The translations under genes were made by a program, and so were the position numbers. DNA of 64,000 bases from Thiotrichaceae bacterium UBA4486 (GTDB lineage: Bacteria > Pseudomonadota > Gammaproteobacteria > Eutrophobiales > Eutrophobiaceae). The stretch spans positions 96,797-160,796 of the forward strand of contig DGNS01000017.1 in assembly GCA_002389045.1 (NCBI GenBank), read 5' to 3'. Below the pieces are notes generated by a model that saw only the letters and a program-made list of their open reading frames with translations, was not told where the DNA came from and ran no database searches. Shown here piece by piece: positions 17,600 through 26,314 of this stretch (the stretch's first letter is position 1; each line of letters starts with the position of its first letter).

Positions 17600-18070
17600 T
17601 CAGCTCTGCAGGGTGCGCGCCAGGATGACGGCGTCCTCGCGACCGCGCGGGTGCGGATAGTAGTTCTTGCGCATGCCCACCTCGTCGAACCCGACTTTTC
17701 GATACAGTGACAGGCCGCTGGTGTTGCTGGGACGAACTTCGAGGAAGGCAGTATCCGCGTTGCGCTCGCGGGCCATATCCAGCAGGAATTCCAGCAAGGC
17801 GCGGCCGTAACCGGCGCCCTGCTCCGAAGGACGGATGCACAGGTTGAGAATATGACATTCACCCACGGCGACGGACATGATGCCATAACCGATCAAATGA
17901 TCACCGTCCTCGAATACCCAGCAGCTATAACCCACGCGCAGGCAATCGCTGAAGATGCGGTGGCTCCAGGGATACTGGTAGGCTGCCTGTTCGATTTCCA
18001 TGACAGCCGCCAGGTCAGGTTCGCACATGGGGCGAAAATGGTACCCGGCGTCCGATAACACCGCACTCAT
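17600..18070 (-). CDS. rimI: Ribosomal protein S18 alanine N-acetyltransferase
   Basis: A 156-residue GNAT acetyltransferase. The acetyl-CoA loop is seen as RPSEQGAGYGRALLEF and the C-terminal part has FLEVRPSNTSGLSLYRKVGF, typical of RimI, which acetylates the N-terminal alanine of ribosomal protein S18. I chose the ATG at 18070 because AGGAAA lies 6 bases upstream and the codon overlaps the stop of the uracil-DNA glycosylase gene (ATGA). Other GNAT enzymes are possible, but the motif pattern favours RimI. Confidence 0.9.
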   Translation of the reverse strand: MSAVLSDAGYHFRPMCEPDLAAVMEIEQAAYQYPWSHRIFSDCLRVGYSCWVFEDGDHLIGYGIMSVAVGECHILNLCIRPSEQGAGYGRALLEFLLDMARERNADTAFLEVRPSNTSGLSLYRKVGFDEVGMRKNYYPHPRGREDAVILARTLQS

Positions 18071-18762
18071 TGCAGTTTCCTGAACAGTTTTACGGCCATT
18101 TGCAGATCCTGCCATGATTTACGTTTCTCGGACGGGGATCGTAACAGATAGGCCGGGTGATAGGTGACCAGAACCGGGATCTCCGTGCCCGGGTAGACGT
18201 ACTTCTGCCCACGCATTTTACCAATCGGCGTCGATACCTTGAGCAGGTTCTGCGCGGCCACCCGACCCAGCGCGAGGATGATTTTCGGCTGGATCAACTC
18301 GATTTGCTGTCGCAGATAGGGCTCACAGCAAGTCACTTCTTCGGGCCGGGGATCACGGTTATTCGGCGGCCGGCACTTGAGGATATTGGCGATGAACACC
18401 GACTCGCGGTCCAGACCAATGGCCCGGATCATGTTGTTGAGCAGTTGTCCCGCGCGGCCGACGAACGGTTCGCCCTGGCGATCTTCCTCGGCGCCGGGTG
18501 CTTCGCCGATCAGCAGCCAGTCCGCCCGTGGGTCGCCGACGCCGAACACGGTGTGCGTCCGGCCCTTGTGTAATTCACACAAGGTGCAGCTACTGACGGT
18601 CTTCTGCAGCGAGGTCCAGACCCCGGCAACATCGGCGGCGTGCTCATCACCCGCCATGGACACATCCGCTGGCGACTCCGCCGCATCGGCACTGCCACGC
18701 AGGCGCCAGACATCGATTCCCATTTCATGCAGGCAGGCCTGTTGTCGGGCGTCGAGTTTCAT
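18067..18762 (-). CDS. Uracil-DNA glycosylase, family 4 (iron-sulfur type)
   Basis: A 231-residue base-excision repair enzyme that removes uracil from DNA. The iron-sulfur cysteines are visible as CTLCELHKGR and, later, CRPPNNRDPRPEEVTCCEP. The active-site motif is GEAPGAEED, and the C-terminal motif HPAYLLRSP is present. The first 60 residues are variable, as in similar proteins. It overlaps leuA and rimI by 4 bases each (ATGA junctions), so the three are translated from one message. Placement between rimI and leuA is a genomic habit, not a pathway link. Confidence 0.92.
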   Translation of the reverse strand: MKLDARQQACLHEMGIDVWRLRGSADAAESPADVSMAGDEHAADVAGVWTSLQKTVSSCTLCELHKGRTHTVFGVGDPRADWLLIGEAPGAEEDRQGEPFVGRAGQLLNNMIRAIGLDRESVFIANILKCRPPNNRDPRPEEVTCCEPYLRQQIELIQPKIILALGRVAAQNLLKVSTPIGKMRGQKYVYPGTEIPVLVTYHPAYLLRSPSEKRKSWQDLQMAVKLFRKLQ

Positions 18763-20294
18763 ACCTGCGGATGCGTGCGCTCGCAGTTTTCCATCACCTT
18801 GTTCAGGGCATTGATATAGGCCTTGGCGGAGGCGACGACAATATCGGTATCGGCGCCCTGGCCGTTGATGACCCGGCCGTTCTTGTCCACGCGCACGGTC
18901 ACCTCTCCCTGGGAGTCCGTGCCGGTGGTGATATTATTGACCGAATATAACTGCAGGTCACAGCCGCTGTTAACAATCGCCTCGATGGCCTTGAATGTGG
19001 CGTCCACCGGTCCGCCGCCACTGGCATCGGCGTGTTTTTCCTCGCCGTCGATGGACAGGGTGACACTGGCCGTGGGCATTTCACCGGTCTCGCTGTATGC
19101 CCGCATGGATATCAGGTTGATGCGTTCCTGCTGGGCATTATGTATGGCATCGGCGACCAGGGCGGAGAGATCCTCGTCATAAATTTCGTGTTTCTTGTCG
19201 GCAAGATCCTTGAAGCGGGAAAACGCCGCATTCAGTTCCTCTTCCTTGTCGAAGACGATGCCCATTTCGGCCAGCCGCGCCTTGAACGCGTTGCGGCCGG
19301 AGTGCTTGCCAAGCACCATGCGGTTGTTGTGCCAGCCGACGTCTTCGGCGCGCATGATTTCATAGGTTTCGCGGCTCTTCAGTACGCCATCCTGGTGAAT
19401 ACCCGACTCGTGGGCGAAGGCGTTGGCGCCGACGATGGATTTATTCGGCTGCACCGGAAAGCCGGTGATGTTCGATACCAGTTTCGAACAGTTGACGATC
19501 TGCGTGGTATCAAGGGTGGTGTCGCATGGAAAAATATCCTGGCGCGTACGCACGGCCATGACGACTTCTTCAAGAGCCGCATTCCCGGCGCGCTCGCCCA
19601 GACCGTTGATCGTGCATTCCACCTGGCGCGCCCCGTTCACGACCGCGGACAATGAATTGGCCACGGCGAGACCGAGATCATTGTGACAGTGCACCGAAAA
19701 TACCGCCTTGTCGGAATTGGGTGTGTTCTCGATCAGGTAACGGATCAACTCGCCGAACTGCAAGGGCATGTTATACCCCACGGTGTCAGGTATGTTCACC
19801 GTGTTGGCGCCGGCGTCGATGACGTTTTCAAGTACGCGGCAAAGAAACTCGGGGTCCGAACGACCGGCATCTTCCGGCGAAAACTCGACGTTGTCGGTAT
19901 AGTTGCGCGCGCGCTTGACCGCGCGTACGGCCTGTTCAACCACCTGGTCCGGCTCCATGCGCAGTTTCTCGCGCATGTGGATGGGCGAGGTGGCGAGAAA
20001 GGTATGAATACGAAATGCCGGCGCTGCTTTCAATGCCTCGGCGGCGGTATCGATGTCCTTGTCCAGCGCCCGAGCCAGACCGCAGACCACGCTGTCCCTG
20101 ATGCTGCCGGCGACACTGCTGACGCTTTCGAAATCGCCCGGACTGGCGACGGGAAAACCGGCTTCGATGACGTCCACACGCATGTGTTCGAGCGCCTTGG
20201 CGATACGCATTTTTTCCTCCCTGGTCATGGAGGCCCCGGGACTCTGCTCGCCGTCCCGCAAGGTCGTATCAAAAATATACAATTTGTCAGACAT
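18759..20294 (-). CDS. leuA: 2-isopropylmalate synthase
   Basis: This 511-residue enzyme performs the first committed step of leucine synthesis, joining acetyl-CoA and 2-oxoisovalerate. The N-terminal TIM barrel starts with FDTTLRDGEQSPG, the metal-binding HCHNDLG motif lies near residue 203, and the C-terminal regulatory domain with GGGPVDATFKAIE is present, so leucine feedback inhibition is expected. The ATG at 20294 has an AGGAG 7 bases upstream and begins at the conserved N-terminus; the frame continues 12 codons further upstream without support. A leucine-rich leader frame and a hairpin lie just upstream, suggesting attenuation. Confidence 0.96.
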   Translation of the reverse strand: MSDKLYIFDTTLRDGEQSPGASMTREEKMRIAKALEHMRVDVIEAGFPVASPGDFESVSSVAGSIRDSVVCGLARALDKDIDTAAEALKAAPAFRIHTFLATSPIHMREKLRMEPDQVVEQAVRAVKRARNYTDNVEFSPEDAGRSDPEFLCRVLENVIDAGANTVNIPDTVGYNMPLQFGELIRYLIENTPNSDKAVFSVHCHNDLGLAVANSLSAVVNGARQVECTINGLGERAGNAALEEVVMAVRTRQDIFPCDTTLDTTQIVNCSKLVSNITGFPVQPNKSIVGANAFAHESGIHQDGVLKSRETYEIMRAEDVGWHNNRMVLGKHSGRNAFKARLAEMGIVFDKEEELNAAFSRFKDLADKKHEIYDEDLSALVADAIHNAQQERINLISMRAYSETGEMPTASVTLSIDGEEKHADASGGGPVDATFKAIEAIVNSGCDLQLYSVNNITTGTDSQGEVTVRVDKNGRVINGQGADTDIVVASAKAYINALNKVMENCERTHPQV

Positions 20295-20331
20295 GACTAA
20301 ACTCCTGATATTCAAACGAATAGTAACCAAC

Positions 20332-20359
20332 GTTGAACCTGCATAACAACAGGTTTAAC
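20332..20359 (-). promoter_or_regulatory. Hairpin in the leuA leader
   Basis: Ten-base arms GTTGAACCTG and CAGGTTTAAC (one G-T wobble) around an 8-base loop lie between the leucine-rich leader frame and leuA, about 38 bases before the leuA ATG. With the leader peptide it may form part of an attenuator. There is no clear T-run after it on the minus strand, so whether it terminates transcription is unsure. Confidence 0.45.
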
Positions 20360-20401
20360 GGGATCGGTATTACGGATGTGTGTTAAGTAAGTTTGCCCCT
20401 G

Positions 20402-20488
20402 TCAGGGCAGCAGCAGGCACAGCAGCGCGGCGCCGGGAAGGATGTCCAGGCTGAGAGGAAGGTTAAACATTTTGCCGCTGGTTGTCAT
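20402..20488 (-). CDS. leuL: Leucine-rich leader peptide for leuA attenuation
   Basis: On the minus strand a 28-codon frame runs from an ATG at 20488 to TGA at 20402-20404; a second in-frame ATG is at 20470. Nine of the residues are Leu, and the end reads AALLCLLLP with five Leu codons in six positions, mostly CTG. This is the classic form of an amino-acid biosynthesis leader peptide, where ribosome stalling on scarce Leu-tRNA controls downstream transcription. It lies 107 bases upstream of the leuA ATG and 26 bases after pssA. The ribosome-binding site is weak. It is too short for standard gene finding. Confidence 0.7.
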   Translation of the reverse strand: MTTSGKMFNLPLSLDILPGAALLCLLLP

Positions 20489-20514
20489 AGGTTGAAATAT
20501 AAGCCTGTTCGGGT

Positions 20515-21285
20515 TTATTTCAAGTCTTTTTCTTCATCGGCCATTCCGGCAACGTCCGCAACATTGCGCCGCAGGCGGCGTCGGCGGATCTGGATCAGGG
20601 TCAGCACCGGTCCGGAAATGGCGTACAAGGAAGCCACGGAAAACAGCACCAGTGGCGGCTCACTGGCGATCAGGATCAATACCAGGATGAAGATAAACAC
20701 CGAGACAAACGGTACTTTGCCCTTTAAATCGAACTGCTTGAAGCTGTGATAGCGGATATTGCTGACCATGAGCAATCCGGCCACCACGGTCACGGGAAAG
20801 GTGAAGTAGAAGATCGTGGTACCGTCATAGAGCGCGCCATGGCTGTCAATCGACCAGACCATACCGGCGATGACCGCGGCGGCGGCCGGGCTGGGCAGTC
20901 CCTGGAAATAGCGCTTGTCGGCGCTCGAGGCCTGGGTATTGAAACGCGCCAGGCGCAACGCGGTGGCCGCGGCAAACAGGAAGGCGCCCAGCCAGCCGAC
21001 CTTGCCCATGCCGGCCAGCGACCATTCATATATGACCAGGGCCGGCGCCAGGCCAAAGGACACCATGTCGGACAGGGAATCATACTGCACGCCGAAATCG
21101 GTCTGGGTATTCGTCAGCCGGGCGATACGCCCGTCCATGCCGTCGAGGATCATGGCCACGAAAATACCGATGGCCGCGGCTTCGAAACGGTTGTTCATCG
21201 CCGCGACGATGGAGTAAAAGCCGGCGAACATGGCCAGCGTGGTAAACAGGTTCGGCAGGATATAAATGCCGCGGCGACGGTTCAT
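20515..21285 (-). CDS. pssA: CDP-diacylglycerol--serine O-phosphatidyltransferase
   Basis: A 256-residue integral membrane enzyme that makes phosphatidylserine from CDP-diacylglycerol and serine. The CDP-alcohol phosphatidyltransferase signature DGMDGRIARLTNTQTDFG followed by DSLSDMVSFG is intact (near residues 50-80), and about seven or eight hydrophobic segments are visible. The C-terminus is charged. I used the ATG at 21285 (MNRRRGIYILPN), the usual start of this family; a GTG 11 codons upstream is the alternative. The next enzyme of the pathway, phosphatidylserine decarboxylase, is encoded two genes upstream on the same strand. Confidence 0.94.
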   Translation of the reverse strand: MNRRRGIYILPNLFTTLAMFAGFYSIVAAMNNRFEAAAIGIFVAMILDGMDGRIARLTNTQTDFGVQYDSLSDMVSFGLAPALVIYEWSLAGMGKVGWLGAFLFAAATALRLARFNTQASSADKRYFQGLPSPAAAAVIAGMVWSIDSHGALYDGTTIFYFTFPVTVVAGLLMVSNIRYHSFKQFDLKGKVPFVSVFIFILVLILIASEPPLVLFSVASLYAISGPVLTLIQIRRRRLRRNVADVAGMADEEKDLK

Positions 21286-21401
21286 GGTTTGCCAAGTTTC
21301 GGGATCATGACCCAACACTACATGAAAAAAGCGGGTAATTCATCGGCCAGTACCCGGTGTAGCGTCTAAACAGGTTAGCTTCGCTGCCGGCCAGGATCAC
21401 A

Positions 21402-21674
21402 TCAGGCCCGCAGCAGCGTCCACAGACCAATAACAATGAAACCGGTGCCGGCGACAAGATGGAGATATTTTTCACTGACGTACTGCGCTATAAAACCACC
21501 GGCCAGGACACCGATGGCACTGGCCAGGATCAGCGCCAGTGACGCGCCTAGAAAGACAGTAAACTTGCTGACTTCCCGGTCGGCGGCAAACAACATGGTG
21601 GCGAGCTGGGTTTTATCACCCAGTTCCGCGATGAATACGGCCGTGAATACGGTGAGTAAAACCCGGTAATCCAT
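21402..21674 (-). CDS. TMEM165/GDT1-family membrane protein, single-domain form
   Basis: A 90-residue protein with three hydrophobic segments and the hallmark motif ELGDKTQLAT at residues 17-26. Members of this family are cation transporters, mostly for manganese or calcium. Eukaryotic forms carry two copies of the motif, while this one carries a single copy and would need to dimerise. It sits between psd and pssA. Manganese export would be relevant to the Mn-dependent enzymes nearby, but that is speculation. Confidence 0.88.
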   Translation of the reverse strand: MDYRVLLTVFTAVFIAELGDKTQLATMLFAADREVSKFTVFLGASLALILASAIGVLAGGFIAQYVSEKYLHLVAGTGFIVIGLWTLLRA

Positions 21675-21709
21675 TCTATTCGCCTCTTGATCTGTCCGGA
21701 AATAAACAA

Positions 21710-22393
21710 TCAGCCTGTGGCCTGGGTGTCCCGGTTGGGTCCATTGTAGGCACTGGCGGGCTGGTCATGGACGAGGACTGCGAGGGTTGAACTGCCGGAT
21801 CGTATCTTCTCTCCCTCTTTTACCTCGAATTTGACATTCGGTGGCAGCAACACATCAACCACGGCGCCAAAGTACAGGAAACCGCAACGTTGTCCCTGAC
21901 CCAGGCGTTCACCGGACTGCATGTAAAAACGGTAACGCCGGCGTGGCCGTGACAAGCGTACGGAGGTTACAACATGATCGCCTTCATCCGATTGCATCCA
22001 GAATGCATAGCAGTGGCGTTCGCCCCCGGCCGCAGGCAGTGCACGCGACCACTGCTCCATGACCTTGCCTTCGATGGGACAGCGCAGGGAAAAAATATCC
22101 AGGGGCGTCATACGCAGGCGTATACATTTAACCGGACGATCCAGGAACGGGTCCCGGGTATCGCTAATGGATTCGACACGCCCGTACACCGGGCTGACAA
22201 TCGCCAGGGGGCGGGAGGGAATGGTCTGCCAGGGATCGCGGTGCAGGAATAACAGCAACAGGATGAGAACCACGAGCAAAGACGAAGCAAGAAGGTGAAA
22301 ACCGAACAATTGTATAATCACCAGCAAGGCGCCGGCGAACAGCAGGGCCGGCCGGCCTTCGCGGGCAATGTACGGGTAGATAATGCTCGGCAT
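21710..22393 (-). CDS. psd: Phosphatidylserine decarboxylase family protein
   Basis: A 227-residue protein of the short, archaeal/alphaproteobacterial-type phosphatidylserine decarboxylase family. Two membrane segments occupy about residues 18-50. The C-terminal EGEKIRSGSSTLAVL contains the Gly-Ser site for self-cleavage that creates the pyruvoyl group (in place of the LGST of the long form). It should convert phosphatidylserine to phosphatidylethanolamine in the inner membrane. PssA, its substrate supplier, is encoded in the same run, which supports the assignment. Confidence 0.9.
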   Translation of the reverse strand: MPSIIYPYIAREGRPALLFAGALLVIIQLFGFHLLASSLLVVLILLLLFLHRDPWQTIPSRPLAIVSPVYGRVESISDTRDPFLDRPVKCIRLRMTPLDIFSLRCPIEGKVMEQWSRALPAAGGERHCYAFWMQSDEGDHVVTSVRLSRPRRRYRFYMQSGERLGQGQRCGFLYFGAVVDVLLPPNVKFEVKEGEKIRSGSSTLAVLVHDQPASAYNGPNRDTQATG

Positions 22394-22762
22394 ATTGCCT
22401 CCTGTGAACAGCGTCAGTGGCAGTTGTTATCAGATCCCGACAGGCGTCGAAGTAAACTATAATGGAATGGCACTTAATTAAGCCAAAACCACAAGAAACA
22501 TGCCGATTACCAATCCGTCGTCATTCCGGCGAAGGCCGGAATCCAGTCGAAATAATGAGCGCCTATGGCGCACTTTTTATACTGGACCCCGGCCTTCGCC
22601 GGGGTGACGGTCTTAACATAAATGCCATTCAATCATAATGTACCTTCGACTGTCCTGTTACAACGGCACAGCCCCGCCGATCCTGCGCCGGATATGCTGT
22701 AAATACATTCCTGTCATAATCCTGGCGGGTGGCTGATAGATCTATAAATTCGGAACAACTGT
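22394..22762. other. Gene-free interval between ilvC and psd
   Basis: This 369-base stretch separates ilvC from psd, both on the minus strand. It holds the REP-like inverted repeat at 22519-22609. I see no convincing small gene. The psd run probably has its own promoter here. Confidence 0.6.
22519..22609. repeat. REP-like inverted repeat
   Basis: A left arm CGTCATTCCGGCGAAGGCCGG and a right arm CCCCGGCCTTCGCCGGGGTGACG face each other across a short spacer. Each arm is itself palindromic (CCGGCGAAGGCCGG and CCCCGGCCTTCGCCGGGG). Sequences of this type occur as dispersed extragenic elements in many proteobacterial genomes. Confidence 0.8.
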
Positions 22763-23779
22763 CTAGTTCTTGTCGTGATCAACCAGCTTGTTGGCCTTGA
22801 TCCAGGGCATCATGGAACGCAGTTTTTCGCCCACCTGTTCAATCTGATGTTCAGCGGTAATGCGACGCATGGCCTTCATGGATGCGGCGCCACTCTGGTT
22901 TTCCAGAATAAATTCTTTTGCAAACTGTCCGCCCTGGATTTCTTTCAGGATCTCGCGCATGGCCTGGCGTGACTGTTCATTGATCACACGTGGACCGCGG
23001 GTCATATCCCCGTATTCCGCGGTGTTGGAAATGGAATAACGCATGTTGGCAATACCGCCTTCGTAAATCAGATCCACGATCAGCTTGGTTTCATGCAGAC
23101 ACTCGAAGTAGGCCATCTCGGGCGCATAACCGGCTTCCACCAGGGTCTCGAAACCGGCCTGGATGAGCGCAGTAATACCCCCGCACAGCACGGTTTGCTC
23201 GCCGAACAGATCGGTCTCGGTTTCTTCGCGGAAATTGGTTTCGATGATGCCGGCACGACCGCCGCCGTTGGCCGAAGCATAGGACAGCGCCAGTTCCTTG
23301 GCCTGCCCGGAAGCATTCTGGTGAACGGCGATCAGTGTCGGTACGCCACCGCCCTGGGTATAGGTGGAACGCACCAGGTGTCCCGGTCCCTTGGGGGCAA
23401 TCATAATCACGTCCATGTCGGCACGCGGTTCGATCTGCTGGAAATGAATATTGAAACCGTGGGCAAAAGCCAGCGCCGCACCCTGCTTTATATTCGGCAG
23501 GATCTGGTTTTTATACAGTGCGGCCTGATGCTCATCCGGCGCCAGAACCATGACCACATCGGCCCAGGCGACGGCATCCTCGATGGATTTGACATCGATA
23601 CCGGCAGCGGCGGCTTTTTTTGCGGAGGCTGATCCTTCGCGCAGACCGACACACACGGTAACACCGGAATCTTTCAGGTTATTGGCATGCGCATGACCCT
23701 GTGAACCGTAGCCGATAATGGCTACCTGTTTGCCCTTGATCAATGAAAGGTCGGCGTCTTTATCGTAATAAATATTCAT
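22763..23779 (-). CDS. ilvC: Ketol-acid reductoisomerase (NADP+)
   Basis: A 338-residue class I enzyme of isoleucine and valine synthesis; it isomerises and reduces acetolactate and acetohydroxybutyrate. The NADPH-binding GYGSQGHAHA motif is at residues 23-32, and the metal-binding region with DLFGEQTVLCGG and the later FECLHE is intact. Length is typical for the short class I form. It lies downstream of ilvB and ilvH on the same strand but 318 bases away, so it may have its own promoter. Confidence 0.97.
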   Translation of the reverse strand: MNIYYDKDADLSLIKGKQVAIIGYGSQGHAHANNLKDSGVTVCVGLREGSASAKKAAAAGIDVKSIEDAVAWADVVMVLAPDEHQAALYKNQILPNIKQGAALAFAHGFNIHFQQIEPRADMDVIMIAPKGPGHLVRSTYTQGGGVPTLIAVHQNASGQAKELALSYASANGGGRAGIIETNFREETETDLFGEQTVLCGGITALIQAGFETLVEAGYAPEMAYFECLHETKLIVDLIYEGGIANMRYSISNTAEYGDMTRGPRVINEQSRQAMREILKEIQGGQFAKEFILENQSGAASMKAMRRITAEHQIEQVGEKLRSMMPWIKANKLVDHDKN

Positions 23780-24097
23780 GTTACTTGGCTCTCAAATGTA
23801 TTGAATTTAAATATTGGCGAAACATGTTTCCACCTGTTATTGCGACTACCCGTAACAAGGATTCCTCACAAGTTCCCTCGCAACGCTTCGGGACAACGCT
23901 TCGGGACATGGCTTCGGGACATGGTTCGGAATGACAGAGAAGTGTCATTTCGACCAACGGGAGAAATCCGCCGCAGACGTCCCGAACGAATATGAGTGAT
24001 CATCCCCGGGCATTGGAGATTTCCCGCAGAGTTTACCCTGGGGGTTAACCGAATGGGTTCGAAATGATTCATTGGTGGATCTCCTCGCAACCCCTGA
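23780..24097. other. Gene-free interval between ilvH and ilvC
   Basis: This 318-base stretch holds the 13-bp tandem repeat at 23883-23921 and, from about 23926, a REP-like segment with the wording GTCATTTCGACC and GGGAGAAATC common to dispersed elements in proteobacteria. No convincing small gene is seen. The ilvC promoter should lie near 23780-23880. Confidence 0.5.
23883..23921. repeat. 13-bp tandem repeat
   Basis: Three consecutive units, ACGCTTCGGGACA twice and TGGCTTCGGGACA once, followed by a partial unit TGGTTCGGA, lie in the ilvH-ilvC interval. Confidence 0.85.
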
Positions 24098-24583
24098 TCA
24101 CATGGCCTTGTCGCCGCGGGTAATTCCCGAGACGCCGGAACGCACCACTTCCAGGATGATCCTGCTGTCCAGGGCGCCAATGAATGCATCGAGTTTTTCA
24201 CCGTCGCCGGTCATCTCGATGGTGTAGGTTTTCTCGGTGACGTCGATGATTCGGCCACGAAAAATCTCCACCATTCGCTTGACCTCTTCGCGACCGGCGC
24301 CACGCGCTTCCAGCTTGATGAGCATGAGTTCGCGCTCGATGTGGGCGCTCTCGCTGATATCCACCACCTTGATGACATCGACCAGCTTGTTCACCTGCTT
24401 GGTGATCTGTTCGATGATTTCATCGGACCCGCTGGTCACCAGAGTCAATCGCGATACCGTGGGATCCTCGGTCGGGGCGACGGTCAGGGATTCTATATTG
24501 TAGGCGCGAGCCGAAAACAACCCGGCGACACGAGACAGGGCGCCGGCTTCATTTTCCAGAAGCAGGGAGAGTATGTGGCGCAT
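24098..24583 (-). CDS. ilvH: Acetolactate synthase small regulatory subunit
   Basis: This 161-residue protein has an N-terminal ACT domain (LSLLLENEAGALSRVAGLFSARAYNI, residues 4-29) that binds valine, and a C-terminal domain that stimulates the large subunit. Its length matches E. coli IlvH, not the shorter IlvN. It starts 3 bases after the ilvB stop, so the two subunits are made from one message. Confidence 0.96.
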   Translation of the reverse strand: MRHILSLLLENEAGALSRVAGLFSARAYNIESLTVAPTEDPTVSRLTLVTSGSDEIIEQITKQVNKLVDVIKVVDISESAHIERELMLIKLEARGAGREEVKRMVEIFRGRIIDVTEKTYTIEMTGDGEKLDAFIGALDSRIILEVVRSGVSGITRGDKAM

Positions 24584-24586
24584 GGC

Positions 24587-26314
24587 TTAAGCGAGTTCCC
24601 TTTGCGGGGCAAGGTGCATTTCATTATGCCCCTTGCCGGAAGCGATCATCGGATAGACATTCTCGGTTTGATCGGTAATGAAATCCATCAGCACCACGCG
24701 ATCCTTGATCGCCAGGGCCTCCTTCAGCGCCGACTCGACATCTGTCGCTTTTTCAATGTGCATGCCGATATGACCGTAGGCCTCGGCAAGTTTGACGAAA
24801 TCCGGCAGGGCATCCATGTATGAATGCGAGTAGCGGCTGTCATAAAAAAACTCCTGCCACTGTCTGACCATGCCCATGTAACGATTGTTGAGATTGACAA
24901 TCACCACCGGCAAATCGTATTGCAGACAGGTAGACAACTCCTGCAGACACATGACCAGGCTGGCTTCGCCGGTTACACAGACAACGGTCGCATCGCGGTG
25001 CGCCAGTTTGGCGCCCATGGCCGCGGGCAAACCGAAGCCCATGGTGCCTAGGCCGCCGGAATTGATCCATCGTCTCGGTTTGTCGAACTTGTAATACTGC
25101 GCCGCCCACATCTGGTGTTGGCCGACATCGGACGAAACAAAGGCATCACCCCTGGTCAGTTCGTACAGTTTTTCGATGACGAACTGGGGCTTGATCACCT
25201 TGTCGGTTTTTTCATAACGCAGACAATCAATCTTTTTCCATTCGTCGATCTGTTTCCACCACGTCTTCAGGGCACCGGCATTGGGCTTGTTCTTCGAGGC
25301 CTTGATAGCGGCAACGAGATCATTCAGCACCGATTTCACATCACCGACGATGGGGACATCCACCGGGACATTTTTCGAAATCGACGAGGGATCGACATCG
25401 ATATGAATGATTTTTGATTCCGGGCAGAATTTTTCCAGGTCCCCGGTAACGCGATCATCGAAGCGTGCGCCAATGGCAATGAGCACGTCACAGTGGTGCA
25501 TGCCCATGTTGGCTTCGTAAGTGCCGTGCATGCCCAGCATGCCGACGAACTGCTTGTCCGTGGCCGGATAAGCGCCGAGTCCCATCAGCGTGTTGGTGAT
25601 GGGATAGCCCAGCATTTGCGTAAACTCGGTGAGTTCCTTGCTGGCTTCGCCCAGAATGACGCCGCCACCTGTATAAATCATCGGCCGATGCGCCGACAGG
25701 ATCAGTTCGGCCGCGCGCTTGATCTGGCCCGGATGGCCCTTGACCACAGGCTTGTAGGAGCGCATTTCGACCTTGTCCGGGTATGCATATTCGCAACTGT
25801 CGGCGGTGATATCCTTGGGAATATCCACGACCACCGGACCCGGGCGGCCGCTGGTAGCCACGAAAAAGGCCCGTTTGATGGTTGCCGCCAGGTCGCGGAC
25901 ATCCTTGACCAGGAAATTATGTTTGACACACGGGCGGGTGATACCAATGGCATCGGCTTCCTGGAAAGCGTCGTTACCGATCAGGTGCGTCGGCACCTGC
26001 CCGGAGAACACCACCAGGGGGATGGAATCCATGTAAGCTGTGGCAATGCCGGTGATGCAGTTGGTGATCCCGGGACCGGAGGTTACCAGCACCACGCCCG
26101 GCTTGCCGGTGGAACGGGCGTAGCCGTCAGCGGCATGGCAGGCGCCCTGCTCGTGACGCACCAGGATATGTTCCACGTCGGTCTGCTTGTACAACTCGTC
26201 ATAAATATGCAACACCGCGCCGCCCGGGTAACCGAAGATGTGTTCAACGCCTTCGTCGGCCAGGGCGCGGATGAATATTTCAGCACCGCGTAGTTTCTTT
26301 TTTGTCTTGCTCAC
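24587..26314 (-). CDS. ilvB: Acetolactate synthase large catalytic subunit
   Basis: A 575-residue thiamine-diphosphate enzyme that condenses pyruvate with pyruvate or 2-oxobutyrate at the start of valine, leucine and isoleucine synthesis. The catalytic Glu lies in RHEQGACHAADGYAR near residue 50, and the FAD-binding and central domains are complete. The usual diphosphate-binding GDGS motif reads GEAS here (VTGEASLVM), with the downstream NLNN kept; this is worth noting. The start is GTG at 26314, with a GGCAAAGG stretch close upstream. The name ilvI would be equally suitable. Confidence 0.95.
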   Translation of the reverse strand: MSKTKKKLRGAEIFIRALADEGVEHIFGYPGGAVLHIYDELYKQTDVEHILVRHEQGACHAADGYARSTGKPGVVLVTSGPGITNCITGIATAYMDSIPLVVFSGQVPTHLIGNDAFQEADAIGITRPCVKHNFLVKDVRDLAATIKRAFFVATSGRPGPVVVDIPKDITADSCEYAYPDKVEMRSYKPVVKGHPGQIKRAAELILSAHRPMIYTGGGVILGEASKELTEFTQMLGYPITNTLMGLGAYPATDKQFVGMLGMHGTYEANMGMHHCDVLIAIGARFDDRVTGDLEKFCPESKIIHIDVDPSSISKNVPVDVPIVGDVKSVLNDLVAAIKASKNKPNAGALKTWWKQIDEWKKIDCLRYEKTDKVIKPQFVIEKLYELTRGDAFVSSDVGQHQMWAAQYYKFDKPRRWINSGGLGTMGFGLPAAMGAKLAHRDATVVCVTGEASLVMCLQELSTCLQYDLPVVIVNLNNRYMGMVRQWQEFFYDSRYSHSYMDALPDFVKLAEAYGHIGMHIEKATDVESALKEALAIKDRVVLMDFITDQTENVYPMIASGKGHNEMHLAPQRELA

